From Mycobacterium syngnathidarum (GTDB lineage: Bacteria > Actinomycetota > Actinomycetes > Mycobacteriales > Mycobacteriaceae), in NCBI RefSeq assembly GCF_001942625.1, contig NZ_MLCL01000062.1, positions 1 through 64,000 on the forward strand: DNA of 64,000 nt, in the 5' to 3' direction. The first letter of the stretch is position 1. Each line of letters starts with the position of its first letter. Shown here piece after piece: positions 48,391-57,257 of the stretch. The notes under the pieces are model-generated. The model ran no database searches and was not told the origin of the DNA. It saw only the letters and a program-made list of their open reading frames with translations. A program made the position numbers and the translations under genes.

Positions 48391-48915
48391 TCAACCCTCC
48401 GGCGCGTCGGTGAGTTCGGTTCGGTTGCGACGCAACGTGTTCTGTGGTGTCACCTCGTAGAAAGACATCGCGGTCAACGGCGGTGAGTAGGCGTGCACGC
48501 TCAGCGTCGGCTCGCTCACCATGACCGGGCCGGGTGCATGGACCACGTCGTGGACCCACCCCAGGGGAAACGCCGCCTGATCACCGGCCTTGAGCCGCCG
48601 TTGCCGCAACAGTTCACCGTCCCAACGGGTTTCACGCAAAGTGCCGGACACCACGGTGAGGGCGCCCAGCGACCCACCGTGGTCGTGCAGTTCGGTCGAT
48701 TTGTCGGGCACCCAACTGATCAGCCAGACCTCGACTTCGTCGTCACCGGACAACCTGGTGTACCACCGGTCGTCTTTCGGCAGCCCTCTCAGCAAGCGGT
48801 CGTAGCGGCCGGACAACACGTCGTCGGCGGCGCGGTCGGTGGTATACAACAAGTCGGGTAGGCGCAGCCGCGTGGGCGCGGAGACGGCAGGCACAGGGGC
48901 CAGTGCGGACAGCAT
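48391..48915 (-). CDS. Cysteine dioxygenase (type I, cupin)
   Basis: 174-residue cupin. Iron ligands are H77 and H79 in STELHDHGGSLGALTV and H122 in LGWVHDVVHAPG. The Tyr and Arg used for cysteine binding are plausible in VHAYSPPLTAM and YTRLSG. The enzyme oxidises cysteine to cysteine sulfinate. The start ATG at 48915 has GGAG eight bases upstream. A 14-codon ORF with tandem Cys codons ends 45 bp upstream and can base-pair with this ribosome-binding site, suggesting cysteine-linked control. Confidence 0.88.
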   Translation of the reverse strand: MLSALAPVPAVSAPTRLRLPDLLYTTDRAADDVLSGRYDRLLRGLPKDDRWYTRLSGDDEVEVWLISWVPDKSTELHDHGGSLGALTVVSGTLRETRWDGELLRQRRLKAGDQAAFPLGWVHDVVHAPGPVMVSEPTLSVHAYSPPLTAMSFYEVTPQNTLRRNRTELTDAPEG

Positions 48916-48923
48916 CGGACAAG

Positions 48924-48986
48924 CTCCAGGAATGACGGCGGATCAGGACAGGCGGGCGCGCTAGCGAGCCCGACAACACTCCTGGA
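48924..48986 (-). promoter_or_regulatory. Putative attenuator: leader peptide sequence pairs with the cysteine dioxygenase ribosome-binding site
   Basis: On the minus strand, TCCAGGA inside the leader ORF (48986-48980) is complementary to TCCTGGA (48931-48925), which overlaps the GGAG (48927-48924) used by the dioxygenase gene. The leader's tandem Cys codons follow directly after TCCAGGA. Ribosome position on the leader could thus decide whether the ribosome-binding site is free. Confidence 0.5.
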
Positions 48987-49005
48987 ATCCGGTCCGTTCC
49001 GTCAT
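48961..49005 (-). CDS. Cysteine-rich leader peptide (14 codons)
   Basis: ORF encoding MTERTGFQECCRAR with two consecutive Cys codons (TGT TGT) near its end. It precedes a cysteine-metabolism operon. Leaderless short ORFs with runs of Cys codons that act as cysteine-responsive attenuators are known in mycobacteria. No Shine-Dalgarno precedes the ATG. AACACT, a weak -10, ends seven bases upstream, consistent with a leaderless start. The peptide is probably regulatory by its translation, not by its product. Confidence 0.6.
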   Translation of the reverse strand: MTERTGFQECCRAR

Positions 49006-49281
49006 GGCGGCCAGTGTTGCACAGTTCGGCGACTTGCGTTGACCGCCCGCCTGAACGCAACGCGGACACCAATCTTCGCAGCGCCCATCTGCCCTGACAG
49101 TGCCGTGTTTCGGGCGGTTCGCGGCACCCCCTACAGCCTTAAACGCAGGTTGCGCGAAAGCCGCCCGTGCACAAGGACATCCTTCTAGCCAACCACGGCG
49201 CGGACGGCCGATCAGATCCGCCGAAAGGGTAAAGACGGACAAGCGCGTTGGCGAGCGGGCGGCGTTGCATAGATTGGCTGC
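49006..49281. other. Divergent promoter region
   Basis: 276 bp between the Cys leader ORF and the lipoprotein gene. It must hold the leader's promoter on the minus strand and the lipoprotein promoter on the plus strand. No further ORF, repeat or strong operator was seen. Confidence 0.4.
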
Positions 49282-49740
49282 ATGCGCAGTTACACGTGGA
49301 CCACACGCCTGACCGCCGGAGCCCTCACCGCCGCCGGATTGAGCCTGCTGATCGGGTGCTCGACAGACGCCGGCAAGGACCAGTCCAACGCATCCACGTC
49401 GCCGTCCCCGCAGGCGACCACGACCACCGAGGCGCCGACCCCGACGGCCGCGCCCGGCGAGGTGGCGACATCGCCCGGCGGGGTCACCACCGCCGTGGGT
49501 GCCGATGCGCAGTCCACCGAAGAGGAGTATTTCCAGGCCTGTCATGCCGCAAAGCTGTGGATGCAGGCCAAGGGCGGGGATTTGAAAGCACAGGTCGAGC
49601 CGTATCTGGCGAGCGTGCAGGCGCCTGACGCGGCGCCCGGGCCGGGCACCTACAACGTGCCGTGGGCTCAGCTTGAGCCGGGACGTCAGGCTGCCGTCAT
49701 CGTCGCGGCGCGGGCGGCCGCCGACGAGCTCTGCAGCTAG
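49282..49740 (+). CDS. lpqV: Lipoprotein LpqV-like
   Basis: 152-residue lipoprotein. The lipobox LSLLIGC places the lipidated cysteine at residue 26. A Thr/Ala/Pro-rich linker (residues ~35-75) follows, then a conserved domain with two further cysteines (YFQACHAAKLWMQAKGGD and a terminal ADELCS), probably disulfide-linked. It is the positional counterpart of Rv1064c (lpqV). Its stop overlaps the end of the convergent SulP transporter gene by 4 bp. Confidence 0.85.
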   Translation: MRSYTWTTRLTAGALTAAGLSLLIGCSTDAGKDQSNASTSPSPQATTTTEAPTPTAAPGEVATSPGGVTTAVGADAQSTEEEYFQACHAAKLWMQAKGGDLKAQVEPYLASVQAPDAAPGPGTYNVPWAQLEPGRQAAVIVAARAAADELCS

Positions 49741-51446
49741 TTCGAATCACGCTCCTGCGAGTCCCCTGCCTCCCCGCCCTGGGCGGTCACCCAGGCGCGG
49801 GCGCGCTCGACGGCGACGTCGAGCGCGCCGAAGACCCGGTCGGATGCGGGCACGACGCCGTCGTCGCCCAGTAGGTCGTCGAGGCCGCCGCGCCGCAGCA
49901 CGTCAGCGGTGCCGGGGTTGACGCCCGCGATCATCAGCCTGCCGTGGTTGGCCGCCAGTTGGCCTGCCCAACGGCGCAGCGCCTTGATCGTCACCGATGA
50001 GGGCACGTCGGGCAGTGACCGCAGGCTGAGCACCACGACGGCGTTGGTGGTGTCGTCGGCCCGCGGCCAGGTCTCGTCGATGCGGGCCACCTCGGCGAAC
50101 AGGCCCACCCCGGCGTAGTGCAGCACCGTGACATCGTTGCTGGAGCACCGTTCTGGGACGGGGGCCTGCTGCCAGCCTCCGTCCGCCGTGGGGGTCAGTG
50201 CCATCAGCTGCGCGGCCTCGGCGGCCTTCGCGCAGTACAGCACCAGCGAGGTGATCACGCCGATGACGATCGCGGTGTGCAGCGGCAGCTGGGTGGTGGC
50301 GGCGAAGGTGATCAGCATCGCCACCGCCGACAACGGCGCGACCCGCAGCACCAGCTTGATGTCGGGCAGCCGGCCGACCACCAGCTCAGCCCCGATCACC
50401 AGGATCAGGCCGCCGATCACGGGCATCGGAATGATCTCTGCGACCGAGCCTGCGATCAACACGAGACCGGCCAGCCAGATACCGGCAAAAATGCCGGCCC
50501 ACCTGGTCTGAGCGCCGGCCGAGGTGGCCACCCCGGTGCGGGACAGTGAGCCGCCGGCCGGCAACGCACCGAACATGCCACCTGCCACATTTGCCGCGCC
50601 CTGGGCCAGGAAATCCCCGTTCATATTGGTGCGGCTGCCGTCTGGGTTCGGCACGGCCGCAGAGATGCCCGCGGCTTGAGCCAGCGCGACGAGCGCCACC
50701 GCCACGCCGCCGACGATCAGTTCGGGCATCGCGGCGAAGTTCGGAACCGTAACCGGGGGAAGCGCATTTGCAATCGCCGCGATGTCACCGACGGTTTCGA
50801 CGTCGATGCTGGCGACGGCCACCACCGCGGTCACCACGACGAGAGCCAGCAACGTCGCGAACGATTCGAGTGGCTTGATGAAGTGGAACACCGCCCACAC
50901 CGCGACAGTGCCCAGCGCCACGGCCACGGCGGGCAGGTGCCATAGACCCATGTGTGCCAGCGAGTCGATGAATTTGCCAATGGTGTTGCCGCTCTGCGGT
51001 TTGTACCCGGTGGCGTCGCCGAGGACACCGGCCACGATCTGCAGGGCGATACCGGTGGAAAAGCCGGTCATCACCGCGTTGGAGACGAAGTTCATGATCG
51101 AGCCGAAACGCAGCAGGCCGAACAGCAGCATCACCGCGCCGACCACAATGGCCAGGGCCGCAACATTGGCCGGGTCCGCCGGATCGAGCCCGGCCTCCTT
51201 GAGCACGCTGCGCGACGTCAGGGCGATGGCACTGGTCAGCGTTGTCACCATGAGCACGGTGCGGGCGAACAGCGACCCGATGATGCCCGGCACGATGCCG
51301 GCATAGATACCGGTGACCGGGTTGAAGCCACCGATACTGGCGTAGGCCATGCCCTCGGGTATCGAAAACAGACCCGTGACCAGTCCGGAAATGACGTCAC
51401 GAGGCTTGGGACGGCCCAATTTCCGCGCGAATGCTGGCGTACCCAC
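49737..51446 (-). CDS. SulP family anion transporter with STAS domain
   Basis: 569-residue SulP/SLC26-type permease. The hallmark N-terminal motif is GLFSIPEGMAYASIGGFNPVTGIYAGIVPGI (in part), followed by about ten helices. GDFLAQGAANVAGGMFGALPAGGSLSRTGV is the conserved substrate-site region. A C-terminal STAS domain spans about residues 430-545 (NAVVVLSLRSLPDVPSSVTIKALRRW). Candidate substrates are sulfate, bicarbonate or dicarboxylates. GTG at 51446 is chosen because the preceding frame is junk-like and AGGG is suitably placed. Fragments of a second SulP gene lie just upstream on the opposite strand. Confidence 0.9.
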   Translation of the reverse strand: MGTPAFARKLGRPKPRDVISGLVTGLFSIPEGMAYASIGGFNPVTGIYAGIVPGIIGSLFARTVLMVTTLTSAIALTSRSVLKEAGLDPADPANVAALAIVVGAVMLLFGLLRFGSIMNFVSNAVMTGFSTGIALQIVAGVLGDATGYKPQSGNTIGKFIDSLAHMGLWHLPAVAVALGTVAVWAVFHFIKPLESFATLLALVVVTAVVAVASIDVETVGDIAAIANALPPVTVPNFAAMPELIVGGVAVALVALAQAAGISAAVPNPDGSRTNMNGDFLAQGAANVAGGMFGALPAGGSLSRTGVATSAGAQTRWAGIFAGIWLAGLVLIAGSVAEIIPMPVIGGLILVIGAELVVGRLPDIKLVLRVAPLSAVAMLITFAATTQLPLHTAIVIGVITSLVLYCAKAAEAAQLMALTPTADGGWQQAPVPERCSSNDVTVLHYAGVGLFAEVARIDETWPRADDTTNAVVVLSLRSLPDVPSSVTIKALRRWAGQLAANHGRLMIAGVNPGTADVLRRGGLDDLLGDDGVVPASDRVFGALDVAVERARAWVTAQGGEAGDSQERDSN

Positions 51447-51494
51447 GGAATCAACCCTCGCACGAATGCGTCCGCCGTGGGCGATACTGCGGAT

Positions 51495-51792
51495 GTGCGC
51501 GTGCCGGGAATTCTTCCGTATCAGCGACCGTGGGTACGCGCCGATGTCGTCGCCGGCCTGGCCGCCGGTGTGGTGATCATCCCGTCGCCCGCAGTGTGCG
51601 CCGCCCCGACGAACCCCAGATCGATGCCGACCGCGAGTTGTCGGCCAACGGCGTTGCCGCACTGGCGAGTTCGTTCTTCCACACGCTGCCGCCGGCCGGT
51701 GGGATCTGGAAACCGAGCTCGGTGACATCGAAGTGCGTTACACCGGCCCACGCGACGAGCTGCACCGGATGGCGAAACGCTGGCCGTGGTGA
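51495..51792 (+). pseudogene. Decayed SulP transporter fragments
   Basis: From GTG 51495 the frame reads VRVPGILPYQRPWVRADVVAGLAAGVVIIP, a typical SulP N-terminus, then loses similarity. In a second frame (about 51625-51700), DADRELSANGVAALASSFFHTLPPAGG matches the internal SulP segment found normally near residue 270. A third frame ends at TGA about 51790 (RYTGPRDELHRMAKRWPW). This is an internally deleted and frame-shifted remnant. It faces away from the intact SulP gene and is not its direct tandem copy. Confidence 0.7.
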
Positions 51793-51815
51793 CAGGACGT
51801 GGAGAGCCAGGGGCG

Positions 51816-53087
51816 TTACGGGTAAAGCCCGCGTAGCCGGCCGGCGTGCGCGACCCGTTCGACGGCCAGGCAGGTCGCGGCGGCGCGAAGCGGTCGCCGC
51901 AGTTTCTCGGCGTGGGCGCAAACCTGTTCCCATGCAGTCAGCATGCGTTCGGCCAGCCGCGCCTCGACTTGGTCGACCCCCCACCAATACGACTGATTCG
52001 CTTGTACCCACTCGAAGTACGAGACGATGACACCGCCGGCATTGGCCAGGATGTCGGGGACCACCAGCGTTCCCGCGTCGTTGAGTAGCCGATCCGCCTC
52101 AGGGGTGGTGGGCCCGTTGGCCCCCTCGACGACAACGGTGGCCTTGATCTGCGCTGCGTTACCTGCGTGGATCACACCTTCGACGGCCGCGGGGACCAGC
52201 AGATCGACTTCCGTCGAGAGCAAGTCTTCGTTGCCGATCGGGTCGGCATCTGCGAAGCCGACCACCGAGCCGGTGGCGTCGACATGACCGGCCAAGGACG
52301 TGATGTCGAGGCCGGAGTCAGCGCTGACGGCGCCGTACTCGTCAGATACCGCCACGACGCGCACGCTGGCAGCCTCGAGAAAGAGTGCCGCGTGCCGGCC
52401 GACCTTTCCGAAGCCCTGGACCGCGGCGGTGGCCCCCTCGGGTTTGATGCCACGAGACCGCAGGGCAGCCAGCGCGATGTGGACGACCCCGCGCGATGTC
52501 GACGTCGCCCGGCCCAGAGAACCGCCGAGGCTCACCGGCTTACCGGTGGCGACCCCGAGAACGGTGTGCCCCTTCTGAACGGAATAGGTGTCCATCATCC
52601 AGGCCATGGTTTGCTCGTCGGTCCCGACATCGGGTGCGGGGATGTCATGGTCCGGCCCGATCAGCGGACTGATCTCGCTGGTGTAGCGCCGGGTGATGCG
52701 TTCGAGTTCGGCGCAGCTGTACTGACGCGGATCAATGCGGATCCCGCCTTTCGCGCCGCCGTAGGGCACATCGAGCAGTGCGCATTTCCACGTCATCCAC
52801 ATTGCCAGGGCGCGAACCTCGTCGAGTGTGACGTCGAGGGAATAGCGCAAACCGCCCTTCGCCGGGCCACGAGAGACGTTGTGTTGTACCCGATGTCCGA
52901 TGAGCAGTTCCAACTCACCGGAATCCCGATGCAGCGGAACGGCCACGGTGAGCTCGCGGCGGGGTCTGGCCAGCAGCTCGTACATTCCGTCGTCGTAACC
53001 CAGGATCGTGACGGCATCGCGGAGTTGGGCACGTGCGTCGTCGAACGGGTGGGCGAAATCGGCCGCAGTGTGTTCGAGCGTGGTCAA
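51816..53087 (-). CDS. NAD(P)-dependent glutamate dehydrogenase (Glu/Leu/Phe/Val dehydrogenase family)
   Basis: 423-residue amino-acid dehydrogenase. The substrate-binding region is RVQHNVSRGPAKGGLRY, the catalytic-lysine loop is LDVPYGGAKGGIRIDP and the Rossmann start is GATAAVQGFGKVGRHAA. It interconverts glutamate and 2-oxoglutarate. Coenzyme preference cannot be fixed by eye. The start TTG at 53087 (LTTLEHTAADF) is preceded by AGAAGGAG and is preferred over the longer frame. It is a shorter, distinct enzyme from the very large mycobacterial NAD-GDH. Confidence 0.9.
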   Translation of the reverse strand: MTTLEHTAADFAHPFDDARAQLRDAVTILGYDDGMYELLARPRRELTVAVPLHRDSGELELLIGHRVQHNVSRGPAKGGLRYSLDVTLDEVRALAMWMTWKCALLDVPYGGAKGGIRIDPRQYSCAELERITRRYTSEISPLIGPDHDIPAPDVGTDEQTMAWMMDTYSVQKGHTVLGVATGKPVSLGGSLGRATSTSRGVVHIALAALRSRGIKPEGATAAVQGFGKVGRHAALFLEAASVRVVAVSDEYGAVSADSGLDITSLAGHVDATGSVVGFADADPIGNEDLLSTEVDLLVPAAVEGVIHAGNAAQIKATVVVEGANGPTTPEADRLLNDAGTLVVPDILANAGGVIVSYFEWVQANQSYWWGVDQVEARLAERMLTAWEQVCAHAEKLRRPLRAAATCLAVERVAHAGRLRGLYP

Positions 53088-53222
53088 AATTCTCCTTCTG
53101 TTGGTTGACCAGATGCCGCTGATCTGCGCATCCCCAGAACTTCGACGGTGCATCCGGGTCAGCTCGCGATATGACTGCCCGGCCGGCCGGCGGAACGGGC
53201 CAGGCCGAAATGTCCTTGTACC

Positions 53223-53238
53223 GATGCTAATTGGCATC
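53223..53238. promoter_or_regulatory. Candidate operator between glutamate dehydrogenase and patatin genes
   Basis: GATGCTAATTGGCATC is palindromic at 14 of 16 positions and lies about 135 bp upstream of the dehydrogenase start. The 266-bp gap between the divergent genes holds nothing else clear. Confidence 0.35.
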
Positions 53239-53353
53239 ACCGCCGCCCGGCGGATGCAGAGCGGGTCTCAAACCATGTTCTAAGACTTGCCGTCGGGCCC
53301 AGGTCCGGGTGCGAGGTGGCGACCATCTCCCCCACGTGCTTCACAATGGACGT

Positions 53354-54391
53354 ATGCGTGTTGCTCTGGCCCTCGGCAGTGGTGGGGCTCGCGGCTACGC
53401 GCACATCGGGGTGATCAACGAGCTGCAGGATCGCGGTTACGAGGTCGTCGGGGTTTCCGGGTCATCGATGGGGGCGCTGGTCGGCGGGTTGCACGCAGCC
53501 GGTGCGCTCGATGAGTTCGCTGACTGGGCGCGGACTTTGACCCAGCGGGCCGTGCTGCGGCTGTTGGATCCGTCGATCACCGCGGCCGGGATCCTGCGCG
53601 CCGAGAAAATTCTCGATGCGGTCCGCGACATCATCGGCGAGGCCACCATCGAAGAACTGCCGATCCCTTACACCGCGGTTGCGACGGATCTGATCACCGG
53701 CAAATCGGTGTGGTTGCAGCATGGCGCGCTGGACTCGGCGATCCGGGCGTCGATCGCCATTCCCGGCGTGATCGCCCCGCATGTGCTCAATGGCCGGCTA
53801 CTCGGTGACGGCGGCATCCTCGACCCGCTGCCCATGGCGCCGATCGCTGCGGTCAACGCCGACCTCACCATCGCGGTCAGCCTGGCCGGCGGTGACCCGG
53901 GCACCGCGGCCGCACCCGAGGATCCCGAGCGGCGGCCGACCACCGAGTGGCTCAACCGGATGATGCGGAGTACATCGGCTGTGCTGGACACGGCGTCGGT
54001 GCGGTCCGTGCTGGATCGTCCGACTGCTCGCGCGGTGTTGAGCCGGTTCGGGGCCTCACTGCCGCCCGAGGACAGTTCCGGGTCCGACGAGGCCGGGCAC
54101 GACGATCAGGCTGACGTGCCGGACGACGCCGTAGGCGTCCCCGATCCAGCGGTGCCCGAGGTGCCTGACGTGCCCGAACCGGCCGACGTGCCGAAGCTGG
54201 GCAGCTTCGAGGTGATGAACCGCACCATCGACATCGCGCAGGCCGCGCTGGCCCGGCACACGCTCGCGGCGTACCCGCCGGACCTGCTCATCGAGGTGCC
54301 GCGCACGGTGTGCCGGAGCCTGGAATTCCACCGGGCCGCCGAGGTCATCGACATCGGCCGAGAGCTGACTGCCCGCGCGCTCGACGGCTGA
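53354..54391 (+). CDS. Patatin-like phospholipase (Rv1063c-like)
   Basis: 345-residue patatin/RssA-type serine hydrolase. The oxyanion glycine loop is ALGSGGARGYAHIG, the nucleophile is in VVGVSGSSMGALVGG and the second dyad residue Asp is in LLGDGGILDPLP. An acidic, Pro-Val-Pro-rich linker (about residues 240-290) separates a C-terminal helical part (RTIDIAQAALARHTLAAYPPD), unlike many short patatins. ATG at 53354 starts at the conserved motif. It converges on the second patatin gene, 3 bp apart. Confidence 0.9.
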   Translation: MRVALALGSGGARGYAHIGVINELQDRGYEVVGVSGSSMGALVGGLHAAGALDEFADWARTLTQRAVLRLLDPSITAAGILRAEKILDAVRDIIGEATIEELPIPYTAVATDLITGKSVWLQHGALDSAIRASIAIPGVIAPHVLNGRLLGDGGILDPLPMAPIAAVNADLTIAVSLAGGDPGTAAAPEDPERRPTTEWLNRMMRSTSAVLDTASVRSVLDRPTARAVLSRFGASLPPEDSSGSDEAGHDDQADVPDDAVGVPDPAVPEVPDVPEPADVPKLGSFEVMNRTIDIAQAALARHTLAAYPPDLLIEVPRTVCRSLEFHRAAEVIDIGRELTARALDG

Positions 54392-54394
54392 TTG

Positions 54395-55252
54395 TCAGCC
54401 CGCCAGGAACGCGGCGACCTCGGCCGCCACCCTGCGGCCTTGCGCGCGTCCGGCCTGGGCCGAAGGCACCCGGCACGCCGGGTCGAGCGGATTCTTGCCG
54501 AACGCGGCAAGGGCGTCATCGTCGGCGAAGATCCCCAAGGAGCGTCCGTCGAAGCCGTCGACCTCCTCGGCCGCGCCGGTACCGAACGGGGACGGTGTCG
54601 AGCGGCCCTGCGGCACCAGGGCGACCGCGGTGTCACAGTCGGCCGCCAGCACCATGTTGACCGCGCTGCCGATGCCGCCGTCCATGAAGCGTCGGCCGCC
54701 GATCGTCACGACCGGCCACACGGCGGGCACCGCACAGCTGGCGGCAACCGCGTCGACCAGCGACACCCCGGAGTCTCGGTCCAGCGTCACCAGTTCGCCG
54801 GTGTCGATGTCGATCGCCGAGATCCGCAGCACCCGGTCGGGCCAGTCGTGCGACGGCAGACGCTGTTCGATCACCTTGCGCCGCACCGCCGGGTCGATGG
54901 TGGCGGTGCTCGCTGCCACCGCGCCGATGCCTTGCAGCTTCTGCGCTTTGGTGGTGTTGGGCGTCAGCATGGCCTTGACGAACAGGTCGGTGACGCTGTC
55001 GATGCTGACGTCGGGGTCGAGTTCGGCCGATACGGCACCGACCTGGCGCTCGAACAGTTCCTCCAGCCGCAGGCCGCTGCTGAGCTGCGCGGACACCGTC
55101 GAACCCGCCGACGTGCCCACCAGCACGTCGGAGTCCAGCAGCGCGCCGGCAGTTTCAGGAGATTCGTCGGCGATGCCCTGCAGGATGCCGGTTTCCCAGG
55201 CGATGCCTGCGATACCTCCACCGGCGAGCACCAGTGCACGTTTGGAAGTCAC
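54395..55252 (-). CDS. Patatin-like phospholipase (Rv1062-like)
   Basis: 285-residue patatin. The oxyanion loop is VLAGGGIAGIAWETGIL, the nucleophile is in VLVGTSAGSTVSAQL and the dyad Asp is in RRFMDGGIGSAVN. The N-terminal MTSKRALV has no signal peptide. It lies 19 bp downstream of the amidotransferase gene on the same strand, so the two may be co-transcribed. It converges with the other patatin gene. The lipid substrate is unknown. Confidence 0.9.
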   Translation of the reverse strand: MTSKRALVLAGGGIAGIAWETGILQGIADESPETAGALLDSDVLVGTSAGSTVSAQLSSGLRLEELFERQVGAVSAELDPDVSIDSVTDLFVKAMLTPNTTKAQKLQGIGAVAASTATIDPAVRRKVIEQRLPSHDWPDRVLRISAIDIDTGELVTLDRDSGVSLVDAVAASCAVPAVWPVVTIGGRRFMDGGIGSAVNMVLAADCDTAVALVPQGRSTPSPFGTGAAEEVDGFDGRSLGIFADDDALAAFGKNPLDPACRVPSAQAGRAQGRRVAAEVAAFLAG

Positions 55253-55271
55253 GAACGTCGAGTGTGCCAGG

Positions 55272-56126
55272 CTACCCGTGCTGCGACGCCGCAGCCTTGG
55301 CGCTCAGATCCTCGCGGCGCAGCAGGTGGCGCGGCGGCTCCGGAAATGCCCGCTGAGGGTTGATCTCCAGGTTCGCGTCGACATGTACCAGCTCACCGGG
55401 GGCGATGGGCCGCCAGTCCTCACCGTCCATCGGCTCGCTGGCGAACACCACCGACGGCTGCGTGGTCAGCTGTTCCGACTCGGCGCGGATCCGCGCGCTG
55501 CGCAGGCGCAGGCGCCGCTGTGACGGATGTCTGCGGTCGAGCACGTACAGGTCGTGAGTGTCGGGGTAGCGCAGCGCCCACATGTCGGTGGCGGTGCTGA
55601 GCAGGAGATTGACCGCGTAGATCCCTACGTTGTCGGCCAGCCAGCCGACGGCGTCCACGATGCCCGCACCGATGTCGCCGGCGCGCGCCCGCACGGCCGC
55701 GGTGATGAGCGCGAACACGCGCTCGGAATCGGTCTGGCCTTGGACGAGCTCTGCCACCCCAAGCTCACGGATTCGGTCGTCGAGCACGTCCAGACCTTCG
55801 ACGACGCCGTTGTGCGCAAAGATCCGGCCGTCCTGGACGAACGGATGGGTGTTGCCCGGATCCAGCGCGCCCGTCGAGGCGTAACGAACATGGGCGATGA
55901 ATGTCGTGGCAGTGACATCGTGTGCCTCCGTGGCGAATTCGGAATCCTGCCACGCCGCTACCGGCTCCTTGTGCACCACGGCCAGACCGTCGGGCCCGAA
56001 TACCCCCAGCCCGGTGCCATCGGGGTTGCGCCGGCTCTGCTCAGCGAGGTTGTCCGGAGCATCGAGCAGCCAGAAGGTCGCCGGCACCAGTCGGCGGCCG
56101 GCGTGCAGACCGAACAATCGGCACAT
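55272..56126 (-). CDS. Class II glutamine amidotransferase (Rv1061-like)
   Basis: 284-residue Ntn-type glutamine amidotransferase domain. The catalytic residue is the N-terminal Cys (MCRLFGLHAG), and later blocks are RNPDGTGLGVF, FIAHVRYASTG and HPFVQDGRIFAHNGVVEG. No synthase partner domain is fused, as in the stand-alone YafJ/EgtC-like group. The substrate is not readable, and EgtC itself differs in its opening MCRHLGW. The start is fixed by the need for Cys-2. Confidence 0.9.
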   Translation of the reverse strand: MCRLFGLHAGRRLVPATFWLLDAPDNLAEQSRRNPDGTGLGVFGPDGLAVVHKEPVAAWQDSEFATEAHDVTATTFIAHVRYASTGALDPGNTHPFVQDGRIFAHNGVVEGLDVLDDRIRELGVAELVQGQTDSERVFALITAAVRARAGDIGAGIVDAVGWLADNVGIYAVNLLLSTATDMWALRYPDTHDLYVLDRRHPSQRRLRLRSARIRAESEQLTTQPSVVFASEPMDGEDWRPIAPGELVHVDANLEINPQRAFPEPPRHLLRREDLSAKAAASQHG

Positions 56127-56191
56127 CGCCTCAACACACCCGATGAAGTGCCATGATTTCCGATAGTAGCCGGGGAGACGAAGGGGATGCC

Positions 56192-57247
56192 ATGACCGCC
56201 GATGTTGGGCCCACCATGCGGGCGGAACGCTTCTATGCCGACACCAAACGCGTTGCAGTGGAAGATGTTCCGATACCCGAGCCCGGTCCTGGCGAGGTGC
56301 TGGTCAAGGTGGCGTTCTGCGGCATCTGCCATTCCGACCTGAGCCTGATCAACGGCACCTTCCCCGCGCAGGCCCCGGTGGTCACGCAAGGTCACGAGGC
56401 CTCGGGCACCATCGCCAAGCTGGGCCCGGGTGTCACCGGCTGGGCCGAGGGCGACCGCGTCATCGTCGCGGCCGGCCGGCCGTGTCTGCAATGCCCCAAC
56501 TGCCGGCGCGGCGACATCGCCAACTGCATGCGAATCCAGTTGATGGCCTTCGCCTATGACGGGGCGTGGGCCGAATACACGCTGGCTCAGGCGGTCGGAC
56601 TCACCCGGGTGCCCGACAACGTGCCGCTGGAGCAGGCCGCGATCCTGGCCGATGCGGTCTCGACGCCGTACGGCGCCGTGGTGCGCACCGGCAAGGTCGG
56701 CATCGGGGAGTCGGTCGGAGTGTGGGGGCTGGGCGGGGTCGGCACGCACATCGCACAGCTGGCCCGGCTGGTAGGTGCCGTGCCGGTGGTGGCCGTCGAC
56801 ATCAAACCCGAGGTGCTCGAACGTGCCCTGTCACTCGGCGCCGATTATGCGTTCGACGCCGCTGACGAGCAGCTCGGCGAGAAGATCGCCGAGGTCACCG
56901 GGGGCCGGGGGCTGGACGTGGCGTTCGACGCGGTGGGGCTGAAGTCGACGTTCGAGCAGGCGTTGGGTCAGTTGACCGTCGGAGGCCGCTTGGTCGCAGT
57001 CGGAATGAGCGCCCAGGAACCGACCATCGGCCCGACGTCGATGTTCGGCCTGACTCAGAAGCAGGTGCTCGGCCACCTGGGTTACCAGAACGTCGACATC
57101 TCGACATTGGCCACGCTGGTTTCGCTGGGCCGGCTGGACCTGTCCCGCTCGATCAGCGAGATCGTGTCACTGGAAGACATCGCCCTGGGCATCGACAAGC
57201 TGGAGCGCCAGGAAGGCAATCCGATCCGGATCCTGGTGCGCCCCTGA
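56192..57247 (+). CDS. Zinc-dependent alcohol dehydrogenase (MDR family)
   Basis: 351-residue medium-chain dehydrogenase. Catalytic zinc ligands are in VAFCGICHSDLSL and TQGHEASGT. The structural zinc lobe is CLQCPNCRRGDIANC, with four cysteines. The coenzyme motif GLGGVGTHIAQLARL is followed by VAVDIK, favouring NAD. The ATG at 56192 follows GAAGGGG and is preferred over an upstream start. It probably oxidises an alcohol in lipid or xenobiotic metabolism. A long hairpin follows its stop. Confidence 0.93.
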   Translation: MTADVGPTMRAERFYADTKRVAVEDVPIPEPGPGEVLVKVAFCGICHSDLSLINGTFPAQAPVVTQGHEASGTIAKLGPGVTGWAEGDRVIVAAGRPCLQCPNCRRGDIANCMRIQLMAFAYDGAWAEYTLAQAVGLTRVPDNVPLEQAAILADAVSTPYGAVVRTGKVGIGESVGVWGLGGVGTHIAQLARLVGAVPVVAVDIKPEVLERALSLGADYAFDAADEQLGEKIAEVTGGRGLDVAFDAVGLKSTFEQALGQLTVGGRLVAVGMSAQEPTIGPTSMFGLTQKQVLGHLGYQNVDISTLATLVSLGRLDLSRSISEIVSLEDIALGIDKLERQEGNPIRILVRP

Positions 57248-57257
57248 GGTGTTGTGC

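Noticed and set aside
55272..56126. EgtC of ergothioneine synthesis
   Set aside because: It shares the class II amidotransferase fold, but its opening and context differ from EgtC and no other egt genes are nearby.
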